64,000 bases of DNA from CAVUCH01 sp963739995 (GTDB lineage: Bacteria > Acidobacteriota > Vicinamibacteria > Vicinamibacterales > JAENWD01): the NCBI GenBank assembly GCA_963739995.1, contig CAVUCH010000005.1:62001-126000 (forward strand), given 5' to 3'. Below are positions 43,654 through 52,704 of the stretch, in pieces (position 1 is the stretch's first letter; the number at the start of each line of letters is the position of its first letter). The translations under genes and the position numbers were made by a program. The notes below the pieces were generated by a model that searched no databases, was not told the origin of the DNA, and saw only the letters and a program-made list of their open reading frames with translations.

Positions 43654-44949
43654 ATGAAAGAAGCCTTCGTCCAGACGATCGCCAACCTGCGCGCAAACAA
43701 GCTGCGCAGCTTCCTCACCATGTTCGGCATCCTGTGGGGAATCGTCTCGGTCGTCATCCTCTCGGCCACCGGCGAGGGTTTCCGTCAGGGCAACGAGCAC
43801 GTGCTGCGCGAGCTCGGAAAGAACATCGGGATCACCTGGGGAGGGCGCACGAGCAAGCAGGCGGGCGGCGAGCGCGCGGGGCGTCAGATTTTCCTCACCG
43901 CGGATGACGCGCACGCGATCCAGGAACAGGCGCGGCTGGTGGCGGTGGCGACCCCTGAACTGCAGCGGGGCGGGCTGAAGGTGAAGAGCCGCTACAACGC
44001 CGCGGCGCCCAACGTCCACGGCATCGAACCGTCGTACCAGGACATCCGCACGCTCGACCTCGAGTACGGGCGCCAGTTGAACTGGGACGACGAGCGGCAG
44101 GTACGCAGGGTGGCGCTCATCGGCGCCGACATGGCGGCACAGCTCTTCTCGAACCGCGATACGCTGGGTGAGGAGATCACGATCAACGGCTTCCGCTATA
44201 CCGTTGTCGGCAAGATCCGCCACAAGGATCAGGACAGCAACTACAGCGGCCCCGACAACGACAAGATCTTCGTCCCGTTTGCCGCGATGGCGCAGGACTT
44301 CCCCAGGCCCGACGCCCCTGCAGGCGTCGTTTCCAACATCATCGTGGCCCCGAAGCAGTGGGTCGTCGACGACCTGCCACGTCAGCTGAGCGCGCGCACC
44401 GGCCGCATCGACGACATCGACTGGCCGCTCGAACGCGACGTCCGCGCGGTCCTGGCGCGCCGCCATGGCTTCGATCCGGAGGACCGCGAGGCGATGTGGA
44501 TGTGGGACACGTCCGTGAACTCGCTGATGTTCGGCCGCATGGTCGACACGATGCGCAACTTCTTCACGGCAGTCGGGTTCATCACGCTGGCGCTCGGCGG
44601 GGTGGGCGTGATGAACATCATGCTCATCGCCGTGCGCGAGCGGACGCGCGAGATCGGCGTGCGCAAGGCGCTCGGCGCAACCACGGGGAACATCATGCGG
44701 CAGTTCTTCCTCGAGGGGTTCATGATCACGCTCGTGAGCGGCGCGCTGGGCATGGGACTGGCCCTGGGCCTCTGTGCGCTCGTGAACCTGTTGCCGATGC
44801 CGGAGCGCTTCACGGGCATGATCCTCAGCCCGCTTGCGGGGCTCATGACGGTTCTGTCGCTCGTCCTCATCGGCGTCGTCACTTCCGTGTACCCGGCGAG
44901 GCGCGCCGCCGAGTTGCCGCCGGTCGAGGCGCTCCGCTACGAGATGTGA
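43654..44949 (+). CDS. MacB-like ABC transporter permease, first
   Basis: 431 residues with the MacB periplasmic core domain after helix 1 (LTMFGILWGIVSVVILSATG) and three C-terminal helices of the FtsX type (LALGGVGVMNIMLIAVRERT, REIGVRKALGATTGNIMRQF). It has no ATPase domain of its own. The ATG is 58 bases after the adaptor gene; the next permease follows after one base. Confidence 0.9.
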   Translation: MKEAFVQTIANLRANKLRSFLTMFGILWGIVSVVILSATGEGFRQGNEHVLRELGKNIGITWGGRTSKQAGGERAGRQIFLTADDAHAIQEQARLVAVATPELQRGGLKVKSRYNAAAPNVHGIEPSYQDIRTLDLEYGRQLNWDDERQVRRVALIGADMAAQLFSNRDTLGEEITINGFRYTVVGKIRHKDQDSNYSGPDNDKIFVPFAAMAQDFPRPDAPAGVVSNIIVAPKQWVVDDLPRQLSARTGRIDDIDWPLERDVRAVLARRHGFDPEDREAMWMWDTSVNSLMFGRMVDTMRNFFTAVGFITLALGGVGVMNIMLIAVRERTREIGVRKALGATTGNIMRQFFLEGFMITLVSGALGMGLALGLCALVNLLPMPERFTGMILSPLAGLMTVLSLVLIGVVTSVYPARRAAELPPVEALRYEM

Positions 44950-44950
44950 C

Positions 44951-46288
44951 ATGACGGAAGTCAGCTTCGATGCGCTCGTGCTCGACCGTCCTGCTGTCGC
45001 CAGGGTGCCGCGGCTGCGCGGGCTGACGCTCGTTCGCGAGATCGGCCGCGAGGCGATGTACGGGCTCGCGCGCAACCGGTTCCGTGCGGGGCTCTCGATG
45101 CTCGGCATCTCGTGGGGCATTGTCTCGGTGGTGATGCTCCTGTCGTATGGCAACGGCTTTCACAGCGCTCTCACCCGGGGCTTCGCGAACGCGTTCGGTG
45201 CCGGCGTCGTGGTGCTGTGGCCCGGACAGACGAGCATGCAGGCGGGCGGTGAGCGCGCCGGCAAGCGCGTGCGGCTGACGATCGCCGACGCACATGCGGT
45301 TGCGGAGTTGCCGCTGGTGCGGTACGCGAGCCCGGAGCTGGTACAGAACATGACCGTGGCGTACGGGACCAAGCAATCCAGCTACCTGGTGCGAGGGGTG
45401 TCGCCTGAATACGGCATCATGCGATCCGAATACCCGGCGCCGGGGCAGGGTCGGTTCCTCTCCGCCGAGGACACCCAGTTGCGGCGGCGCGTGGCGTTCA
45501 TCGGGTCCGAGGTCAACCGAAAGCTGTTCGGGCAGGCGAGCGCGGTGGGCCAGACGATCCGGCTGAAAGGCATGTCGTTCGAAGTGATCGGCGTGATGAA
45601 CGACAAGGCGCAGCTGTCGAACTACTTCCGGCCCGACAAGGAAAGCATCTTCATCCCCTACACCGTGGTGAATCAGCTCTGGTACCAGCAGTGGCTGAGC
45701 GTGCTCGTGTGGCAGTCGGTCGATCCGATGATGGACGCGAAGGCTGACCGGGCGGTGCGGGATCTGCTCGGGAAGCGCCACGGCTTCAACCCGGCCGATG
45801 AGCGCGCGCTCAGGGGATTCGGCTCCGCCGAAGCCGCGAAGATCACGAGCGGGATGTCGACGGGATTGAAGGTGGTGCTCGGCTTTATCGGCATCCTCAC
45901 GCTCGGCATCGGCGGCGTGGGGGTGATGAACATCATGTTCGTCTCGGTGCAGGAGCGCACACGCGAGATCGGCATCCGGAAGGCCCTCGGCGCCCGGCGG
46001 CGGCACATCCTGATGCAGTTTCTCCTGGAGGGCGTGGCCACCAGCTTCGCCGGAGGGCTCGTGGGCGTGCTGCTCTCCTACGTGCTCGTGTGGGTGTTCA
46101 GCCCGCGACCGTTCCTGTCCGAGCTGCTCGACGATTCGACACGGCAGCTCGACATCCAGCTGGTGCTGTCGTCCGAACTGCTCCTCGTGTGCACGGGGAT
46201 CCTGGTTGTGGTGGGGCTGGTGAGCGGGCTGCTTCCGGCGATACGGGCATCGCGGCTGGATCCGATCGAGTCACTACGATACGAGTAG
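44951..46288 (+). CDS. MacB-like ABC transporter permease, second
   Basis: 445 residues with the same plan as its neighbour: LSMLGISWGIVSVVMLLSYG, a periplasmic core, then GIGGVGVMNIMFVSVQERTR and GIRKALGARRRHILMQFLLE. The two share enough motifs to be paralogues acting as a heterodimer. No ATP-binding subunit is encoded in the operon, so it must use one encoded elsewhere. Confidence 0.9.
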   Translation: MTEVSFDALVLDRPAVARVPRLRGLTLVREIGREAMYGLARNRFRAGLSMLGISWGIVSVVMLLSYGNGFHSALTRGFANAFGAGVVVLWPGQTSMQAGGERAGKRVRLTIADAHAVAELPLVRYASPELVQNMTVAYGTKQSSYLVRGVSPEYGIMRSEYPAPGQGRFLSAEDTQLRRRVAFIGSEVNRKLFGQASAVGQTIRLKGMSFEVIGVMNDKAQLSNYFRPDKESIFIPYTVVNQLWYQQWLSVLVWQSVDPMMDAKADRAVRDLLGKRHGFNPADERALRGFGSAEAAKITSGMSTGLKVVLGFIGILTLGIGGVGVMNIMFVSVQERTREIGIRKALGARRRHILMQFLLEGVATSFAGGLVGVLLSYVLVWVFSPRPFLSELLDDSTRQLDIQLVLSSELLLVCTGILVVVGLVSGLLPAIRASRLDPIESLRYE

Positions 46289-46307
46289 GCGGTCTCCCTC
46301 CACGCGC

Positions 46308-48008
46308 TCACTTCCTCTCTGGCATCCAGTGCTGCAGGAACTGGACGGCCGCCGCGCCCGCCTCCGGGCTCACGCTGCGGCCGAGAAGGCCGGCGTACTC
46401 GCGAACGTCGCCGCTCTCCGCCGGTACGAGCAGGTGATTCACACCGGGTAGCTTCACCACCTTCACCCGGTCGGCCGGCACCTTCTTCCGCGCGCGGGCA
46501 AGCTCGCCAAGCTTGTCGGCATGGTGGGGTGGCACCTGCTTGTCGCGCTCACCCTGGAGGATCAGAATCGGCTGACGCACGTCGCTCATGACCTTCGCGG
46601 GATCGAAGGCCAGGAAGCTGCGGAACCATGGCGTGTCAGCCTGTCGCCGCACGTCGTCGGGCACGTCTTTCCAGTCGCCGGTCCCGAGCACGGCGGCCTG
46701 CACCCGCCGCTGCAGGGCGATTCTCGACGCCTTCTCCTCCTCGGAGAAGGTGCTGGCCGCGAGCACAGCCTGCTGCTGCTCGAGGACGAGGTCTGCACCC
46801 GGACCTGAGCCCGCCCCGGCAAGAATCACGGAGGCCACCTCCTTGTCGCGGGATGCAGCGATGAGAGCGACGGCCGTGCCTTCGCTGTGGCCCAAGATGG
46901 CAATTCTGCGATCGTCCACATCCTTGCGCCTCGACAGGAAGCGCCGCACCGCCAGCACGTCTTCCGCGTAGTCTGCCAGGGTGGCCGACTCGGAGCGGCC
47001 GCCGCTCTGACCGACACCCCGCTTGTCGTACCGGACGACAACGAACCCTGCCTCGGCGAGCAGGCCGGCCATCTGGCCGAAGACGGGGATGCCTGCGACT
47101 GTCTCGTCGCGGTCCGTCGGGCCCGATCCCGCGACCATGATGACGGCCGGGTACCGGCCCTTTGCGTCCGGACTTCCCGCGGCCTTGCTCAGCGTACCAA
47201 CCAGGTTGAACCCGTTCGCCGGAATTCGGACGGTTTCGTCCCCCGCGCGCGTGATGTTCTGCCGCCGCGTGGTAACCGATGCGACGTCCTCGCGGATGAC
47301 CGCCAGTCCCTGGGTGACGACACTGAATCGCAGAAGGCGCCCGTGCTCGTCGATCCACACCTCGCTCTCGAGTGGCTTGCCGGGGTTCATGAACGTCACG
47401 GCGAAGCGGCGCGCCTGCAACGCGCGCTGCTGCGTCTCGATGGTCTCGGGGCCGAGCCGCCGGACGGCGATCTGGATTTCTGCCTGCGGCACGATGTACG
47501 CAGTGAAGCGCGCTGACTCTTCCGTGAGCGCCGAGAGCCGCAGCGCGAGAGCCTCGAACGAGGCGAAGTACATGCTCGGCAGGAGCAGTGCGCCTTTCGT
47601 GATGGGGTCCGATTTCTGTATCGTCTGCCCGAGTTGTGTCACGTCACTCGCTGCGCTGGATCCCGTCACGGCGGTTTTGATGGCCAGCGTGGATCCACGC
47701 GACACGGCGTCGATTTCGAGGCCGAGCGGCGTCCAGTCCGGCGCGTATCGGATTGACATCCGCCGGGTGACGAGGTCGAGCGGGGGGGACAGCCGGCCGG
47801 TCGAGGTGATGGTCCACCCCTCCTCCGTACGCTGGACCGTGCTCTGGGCTTCGCCCAGCCTCGTGCCGTTCACGAAGACGAGCAGCTGAGAGGAGCCGGA
47901 GGACTGCGCGCCAGCCACCCCCGTGAGCACGGTCAGGCCAAGGCACGAGAGCGCGAAGGCGCGGCAGACTCTAGAATGAACGCGTAGACACGACATCTGG
48001 TTGAGCAT
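46308..48008 (-). CDS. Secreted alpha/beta hydrolase with N-terminal extension
   Basis: About 566 residues; the start is uncertain (ATG at 48008 or 47996). A signal helix (FALSCLGLTVLTGVAGAQ) precedes about 240 residues of beta-rich sequence I cannot assign. The hydrolase domain has VIMVAGSGPTDRDETV, VVVRYDKRGVGQSGGRSESA, nucleophile IAILGHSEGTAVALIAAS, Asp near ILILQGERDKQVPPHHAD and His in VVKLPGVNHLLVPAESGD. This architecture suits an exported esterase or peptidase. The gene is convergent with the MacB-like pair. Confidence 0.85.
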   Translation of the reverse strand: MLNQMSCLRVHSRVCRAFALSCLGLTVLTGVAGAQSSGSSQLLVFVNGTRLGEAQSTVQRTEEGWTITSTGRLSPPLDLVTRRMSIRYAPDWTPLGLEIDAVSRGSTLAIKTAVTGSSAASDVTQLGQTIQKSDPITKGALLLPSMYFASFEALALRLSALTEESARFTAYIVPQAEIQIAVRRLGPETIETQQRALQARRFAVTFMNPGKPLESEVWIDEHGRLLRFSVVTQGLAVIREDVASVTTRRQNITRAGDETVRIPANGFNLVGTLSKAAGSPDAKGRYPAVIMVAGSGPTDRDETVAGIPVFGQMAGLLAEAGFVVVRYDKRGVGQSGGRSESATLADYAEDVLAVRRFLSRRKDVDDRRIAILGHSEGTAVALIAASRDKEVASVILAGAGSGPGADLVLEQQQAVLAASTFSEEEKASRIALQRRVQAAVLGTGDWKDVPDDVRRQADTPWFRSFLAFDPAKVMSDVRQPILILQGERDKQVPPHHADKLGELARARKKVPADRVKVVKLPGVNHLLVPAESGDVREYAGLLGRSVSPEAGAAAVQFLQHWMPERK

Positions 48009-48244
48009 AGCAGAGGGCCACGGTGCACCTGCACCACGGCACACGCACGATACGATGCAGGACCGGGAGGCACGCAGGAGCATGCACAGACCAGGCTGTA
48101 GGAGGCCCAGCGCCAACGTTCGACGACGTGGAGCCACTGCACGTGTGCGAAGCGGATCGGGAGAGTATCCGCCGCACGTCGTGCCTCGCGTCCCGGCTTC
48201 AGCGGATGCGCTGACAACCGCAGCGACCTGGCGAATGGACCGCC

Positions 48245-49297
48245 GTGACTGATTCCACGAACAGCGACGATTACACCGGCTACGACGCCGCCCGTGCGGT
48301 AGCCGCCATCGGGCAGCGCGGCGCGCGCGGCTGGTTGCGTGTGGAGGGGGCTGACGCGGTGTCGTTCCTGCACGGCGTGCTGACGAACGACATTGCATCG
48401 CTCCGGGTGGGGCAGTGGTGCTATGCCGCGTACCTGACGCCGCAGGGACGGATGGTGAGCGACATGCGCGTGCTCCGGCGGGACGCCGATCTGGCGCTCG
48501 AGACGGAGCCGCAGGTTGCGGAGAAGCTCGCGGCCCGATTCGATGCATCCATCTTCACAGAGCAGGTCCAGATCGCGCCGGGCGAGGCCTGGAGCGGTGG
48601 CTCGCCCGGCGGCGGCCAGCGCGTATCCGAGGGCGCCGCGTCGATCGTTGTCTGCGGGCCCGCTGCACGTGAGGCGCTGGCCTCGGTCATCGGCGGAGAT
48701 GCAGCCGTGAGGCCCATCCAGCCGCATGAGTTCCTGGACGTCGACCGCTACGGCAAGCGCCTGGTGCTGATAGGGCACGAGGACTTTGGCATTCCGGCGG
48801 TGGATGCCCTTGGCTCCGCGTCTGCCTGCGAGGCGCTGGCGCGGGACCTGCGTGAAGCCGATGCCCAGCCGCTGGGTGCGATGGCCATGGAGGCGCTGCG
48901 GATAGAGGCCGGCACGCCTCGCTTTGGTGTCGATATGACGGGTGACACGATCCCGCTCGAAGCGGGCATCGAAGGCCGCGCGATCAGCATGACGAAAGGC
49001 TGCTACGTCGGCCAGGAGCTCATCATCCGGATCCTGCATCGCGGGCACGGACGCGTTGCGCGCCGACTCGCAGGCCTGATGGTCGATGGCACCCTCGTTC
49101 CACCTGCCGGCTCCCTCCTCTCGGCTGACGGGCGGGAGGTGGGGACCATCACGAGCGCGGCGTTCTCCCCACGCCTCGGCCGTGCCATCGCGCTCGGCTA
49201 TCTCCAGCGTGACTTCGTCGGGGACGGAACGGCGGTGACTATCCTTCCGGCGGGCACGCCTGCCACGGTCACGAGCCTGCCGTTCGAAGGGCCCTGA
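48245..49297 (+). CDS. ygfZ: YgfZ/GcvT-like folate-binding protein
   Basis: 350 residues from the GTG at 48245, related to glycine cleavage T-protein. The YgfZ hallmark KGCYVGQELIIRILHRGHGR is present, along with AVSFLHGVLTNDIASL near the start. YgfZ helps repair or assemble iron-sulfur proteins with tetrahydrofolate. Its surroundings include MutY, an iron-sulfur enzyme. Confidence 0.9.
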   Translation: MTDSTNSDDYTGYDAARAVAAIGQRGARGWLRVEGADAVSFLHGVLTNDIASLRVGQWCYAAYLTPQGRMVSDMRVLRRDADLALETEPQVAEKLAARFDASIFTEQVQIAPGEAWSGGSPGGGQRVSEGAASIVVCGPAAREALASVIGGDAAVRPIQPHEFLDVDRYGKRLVLIGHEDFGIPAVDALGSASACEALARDLREADAQPLGAMAMEALRIEAGTPRFGVDMTGDTIPLEAGIEGRAISMTKGCYVGQELIIRILHRGHGRVARRLAGLMVDGTLVPPAGSLLSADGREVGTITSAAFSPRLGRAIALGYLQRDFVGDGTAVTILPAGTPATVTSLPFEGP

Positions 49298-49491
49298 CCC
49301 CGGCCGACCGGATTTGCGGATTCTGCCGGACCGGCTCGGCGCCGCATCGCCCTGACGTCGGCGAGCCCGGCAGTCCGGGCTGAAGCGGACGCCACGTTAA
49401 GGTTGTGTCCACGGACGACAGTTCACGTCCACGTCAACGTGCACGTGCGACGGCGTGCGTCTGTCATCGCAGCCGCGCCGGTTGCCCGTGT

Positions 49492-49887
49492 CTACGGCCT
49501 CCCGCGCGTGAGCATCGCGATGAGCGCGGCGTCGGCCTCGGGGAAGTCGAGTTGCCCCAGCTCCTCGGCGGCGGCCCACCGCATGGCTTGTCCCAACTGC
49601 GGCGTGGGCGTGCCAAGCAGGCGCGTCTGGTAGAAGTGCAGCTCCACTGTTCGCTCGTCGTAGGCATGGGTCGTTACGAGGATGAGCCGCCCGATGGCTG
49701 CCGCGACGGCCAGTTCCTCCGCGAGCTCACGTGCAAGTGCCTGCTGGTGCGTCTCGCCAGGCTGACACTTCCCGCCCGGGAACTCCCACCTGCCGGCGAG
49801 GTGTGTGCCCTCGAGCCGCCGGGTCAGGAGAAACCGCCCGTTCTTCTCGATGACGGCGGCGGCCACGACGACCGGCACACCAGTCAC
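49492..49887 (-). CDS. mutT: NUDIX hydrolase, MutT type
   Basis: Hydrolyses oxidised nucleotides such as 8-oxo-dGTP. From the GTG at 49887 it is 131 residues, the usual MutT length, and the codon overlaps the mutY stop as GTGA. The Nudix box GGKCQPGETHQQALARELAE followed by ELAV is intact, preceded by LTRRLEGTHLAGRWEFPGGK. An upstream ATG at 49935 is possible but would overlap mutY by 52 bases. Confidence 0.88.
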   Translation of the reverse strand: MTGVPVVVAAAVIEKNGRFLLTRRLEGTHLAGRWEFPGGKCQPGETHQQALARELAEELAVAAAIGRLILVTTHAYDERTVELHFYQTRLLGTPTPQLGQAMRWAAAEELGQLDFPEADAALIAMLTRGRP

Positions 49888-50600
49888 GTCCCGACTGCCG
49901 ATCGGCACATGCGCGCGAGCGGGCATGCAGGGCACCTGGGCTTCCGCGCCGTGCAGACCGTTGCGCCGAGATCCATGAGCGCCTGGTTGAAGTCGAACAC
50001 GTGACGCCGCGGCACGAGTGCCTCAGACACGCGCCAGAGTCGCGCCTTCATCGCATGGCTCTTGGGATCGCCCTCCGCAATGAAGACCCTGAACAGCACC
50101 CGTGCGACGTTGGTGTCGAGAATGGCCGCGCGGGCGCCGAAGGCGAAGCTGCGGATCGCGCCGGCGGTGTAGCGCCCGATGCCCTTGAACGAGAGCAGAG
50201 TCTCTTCGTCGGACGGCAGCTGTCCGCCGAACCTGCTGACCGCCTCTCGAGCGATCGACTGCAGCCGCGCAGGGCGGATGTTGTAGCCGAGCGGGCGCCA
50301 GGTGCTCGTCACGTCCGCCTCAGCGGCACCGGCCAAAGCAGCAAGCGAGGGGAACCTCGCGAGCCACTCGTAGTACTTCGGCAGCACGCGGTCGACCTGT
50401 GTCTGCTGGAGCATCATCTCGGATACGAGGATGTGATACGGGTCGTCGGTCGTTCGCCACGGCAGGTCGCGGCCGTGGCGGCCATACCACGCGAGCAGGC
50501 GGGTGCGGAACCGCCGGCGCGCCGACGCATGCGGCAGCGCCGGGTTCGGGGCAGGCGTGCGCGCTCGCGGCTTCCGGCGCGTGGGCTCGGCTTTCGGCAT
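49884..50600 (-). CDS. mutY: A/G-specific adenine glycosylase MutY, short form
   Basis: Removes adenine mispaired with 8-oxoguanine. 238 residues: a basic N-terminus, WRTTDDPYHILVSEMMLQQT with the catalytic Glu, the helix-hairpin-helix LSFKGIGRYTAGAIRSFAFG and AAILDTNVARVLFR with the catalytic Asp, then the four-Cys iron-sulfur motif ending CPLARMC. The 8-oxoG-recognition C-terminal domain of typical MutY (about 350 residues) is missing. The start at 50600 is chosen because the family begins near there. It overlaps the MutT-type gene by four bases. Confidence 0.88.
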   Translation of the reverse strand: MPKAEPTRRKPRARTPAPNPALPHASARRRFRTRLLAWYGRHGRDLPWRTTDDPYHILVSEMMLQQTQVDRVLPKYYEWLARFPSLAALAGAAEADVTSTWRPLGYNIRPARLQSIAREAVSRFGGQLPSDEETLLSFKGIGRYTAGAIRSFAFGARAAILDTNVARVLFRVFIAEGDPKSHAMKARLWRVSEALVPRRHVFDFNQALMDLGATVCTARKPRCPACPLARMCRSAVGT

Positions 50601-51059
50601 CGGTTGATTCGGACTGGGACCTGGGCTGCCCGCGTCTGCCCGGGGCCCGCGCGTGTGGGCGGTGCGCTCACAATAGCGTACTGGGCGATCGCTCAGGTCG
50701 CTCCAGCAGGGGAGCGTTCCGGCCCTACGGTCACCGCGAGCACGGTGTGGGTGTGGAGCCGGGACTGTCCGGCGTTCGTGCCTGGTGCCGGCCGGAACTG
50801 AAGGTCCGGCCCTACAGTCACCTGAAGCTCCGGCCCCACAGTCACCCCTGAACATTCGGGTGCAGCGGCAGACTGCAGGCCGGTCGGGCCCAGCGCGGCG
50901 GGAGCCGGACGCAACGAAACGAGCAGGATCGCGGAGGAGGATCCCGCGACCATCGGCACGGCGTGCGGAGCCGCGGCCTCAGTCCCGCCGGACGCAGCGT
51001 GGCCCGACGATGCATGCGCCCGCGGTCGACCGTCGCGGCCGCCGGGATAGAATCGGAGC
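50601..51059. other. Intergenic region with degenerate REP-like units
   Basis: No convincing gene. Between 50709 and 50845 lie several divergent relatives of the hairpin repeat: GTGGAGCCGGGACTGTCCGG at 50752, and CCGGAACTGAAGGTCCGG followed by CCCTACAGTCACC at 50792-50822, with partial copies on each side. These form a local family with a different tail (CCCTACAGTCAC). The right end holds the TAGAAT box for the next gene. Confidence 0.6.
51048..51053 (+). promoter_or_regulatory. -10 box of the adenosyltransferase gene, likely leaderless
   Basis: TAGAAT is followed by six bases (CGGAGC) and the GTG start at 51060. The GGAG within these six bases is too close to act as a normal ribosome-binding site. 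Confidence 0.6.
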
Positions 51060-51599
51060 GTGAAGATTTACACGCGCACGGGCGATGCCGGAGAAACGGC
51101 GCTGTTCGACGGCAGCCGTGTCCGCAAGTCGGATCCACGCGTCGAAGCATTCGGGCACGTCGACGAGCTGAACGCGATGCTGGGATTCGCGCGCGCCGGC
51201 GGCCCTGATCCTGCGCTAGGCGCGCAGCTCATCGAGCTGCAGCACGATCTGTTCGCCCTCGGGGCGAGGCTGGCCGATCCGAACGCACGTATCGCCGGCC
51301 GCGTGCGCAAGGCGGCGCTCGGCGCTGACGACGTCCGCAGGCTCGAGGCGTGGATCGATCAGGCCGAAGCGGAACTTGAGCCGCTCCGCCGGTTCATCCT
51401 GCCCGGCGGCGCTCCGGCAGGCGCGGCGTTGCACGTCGCGCGCACGATCTGCCGTCGCGCCGAGCGCTGCATCGTGTCGCTCGGCGACGGCGCCATCCAT
51501 CCGGACCTGCTGGCGTACGTGAATCGCCTGTCGGACCTGCTGTTCGTCCTGGCACGCCTCGCGAACGCGCGCGCCGGCGTGTCCGACGTGGAGTGGTAG
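51060..51599 (+). CDS. Cob(I)alamin adenosyltransferase, PduO type
   Basis: Adenosylates cob(I)alamin to coenzyme B12. 179 residues: IYTRTGDAGETALFDGSRVR, HVDELNAMLGFAR, ELQHDLFALGARLADP, FILPGGAPAGAALHVARTIC and RRAERCIVSL, then LLAYVNRLSDLLFVLARLAN. All PduO hallmarks are present. Its TAG overlaps the hpnC GTG by one base. A link to hopanoid genes is not obvious unless B12-radical-SAM hopanoid enzymes are meant. Confidence 0.94.
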   Translation: MKIYTRTGDAGETALFDGSRVRKSDPRVEAFGHVDELNAMLGFARAGGPDPALGAQLIELQHDLFALGARLADPNARIAGRVRKAALGADDVRRLEAWIDQAEAELEPLRRFILPGGAPAGAALHVARTICRRAERCIVSLGDGAIHPDLLAYVNRLSDLLFVLARLANARAGVSDVEW

Positions 51600-52592
51600 T
51601 GCGGCTCGCCGAGGCCTATGCGGCGTGCGCTCGCCTCGCGGCGGCGCACTACGAGAACTTCCCCGTGGCATCTCGCCTGGTGCCTGCCCGGATGCGCCTG
51701 CACATTGCTGCCGTGTACACCTTCGCCCGCACTGCTGACGACTTCGCCGACGAAGACGGCTATACGCTCGCCGAACGGCATGCGCTGCTGGATGACTGGC
51801 ACAGGCGCCTGCTGCGCGCTGCGGGAAGGGAAACCGTCGGGACTGAAGTGCCGGCGCCACATCCGGCCGCGGAACCTTCCTGCTGGTTCCCGGAGGCCCA
51901 GCGGCCCGTTGATGTCCAGCAGCGCCTTTGTGTGGAGCCGGGACTTCAGTCCCGGCGGACAGCCGTCGACCCCGATCTGATCTTCCTCGCCCTCTCGCAC
52001 ACCATGCGATCCTGCGAACTGGAGGTGGACCTCTTCGAGGACCTCCTGAGCGCCTTCCGTCAGGACACCGTCGTACACCGATACGCGGTGTGGGACGATG
52101 TCCTCGACTATTGTCGCCGTTCCGCAAACCCGGTGGGACGCCTCGTTCTGCGAATTGCCGGGTATCGTGACGGGGATCTCGACACTTCGTCGGACGCGCT
52201 CTGCACCGCCCTCCAGCTCACGAATTTCTGGCAGGATCTGGCCGTCGACTGGCGCCGCGGCCGGCTGTACATCCCGCTTGCCGAGCGCGATGCCGCCGGT
52301 GCCAGGGATGTCGACCTCGACGCCGCTCGCATCACTCCGGCATGGCAGCAGGCGCTCGTCCAGGCGACGGCCCGGACGCGCGACCTGTTCGCACGTGGCC
52401 GTCCCGTCTGCGACGGTGTCCACGGGCGGCTCAGGTACGAACTGCGCCTCACGTGGCTGGGCGCAATCGAGGATCCTCGACCGGCTCGAAGCGTCGGGCT
52501 TCGACGTATTCAATCGGCGGCCCTCACTCGGTGCTGTCGACGCTCCCAGGCTTGCGGGGGGGCTGATCACATGGGGCAGACGGATTGCCTGA
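51599..52592 (+). pseudogene. hpnC: Squalene synthase subunit HpnC with in-frame repeat insert and a +1 frameshift
   Basis: HpnC acts after HpnD on hydroxysqualene formation from presqualene diphosphate. Family motifs are FARTADDFADEDGYTLAERH, ALQLTNFWQDLAVDWRRGRL and YCRRSANPVGRLVLRIAGY. Between residue 79 and about 122 an extra 43 residues (EVPAPHPAAEPSCWFPEAQR, then VEPGLQSRRT) are encoded by two inverted REP-like units. Near 52469 the frame breaks; the second frame continues RILDRLEASGFDVFNRRPSL to GRRIA at 52592. Length has one surplus base. GTG at 51599 with GGAG six bases upstream is the start. Confidence 0.8.
51838..51957. repeat. Inverted pair of REP-like units (REPIN-like) inside hpnC
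   Basis: GGGACTGAAGTGCCGG with tail CGCCACA (51838-51862) and, in reverse, TGTGGAGCCGGGACTTCAGT continuing CCCGG (51931-51957), 68 bases apart. The two are complements with few mismatches. The combined block keeps the hpnC reading frame open. Confidence 0.8.
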
Positions 52593-52704
52593 CACGCTTG
52601 GAGATGCCAATAGCCGCCTGGCGGCATCCGGCGTCGGCTGCCGCGTGCGTATTGCTGTAGCCTGAAGGCTCGGTCCCGGACCCGGAGCAGGAGCCTGACC
52701 GACG

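Noticed and set aside
51060..52592. A B12 riboswitch before the adenosyltransferase gene
   Set aside because: The -10 box lies six bases before the start codon, so there is no leader to hold one.
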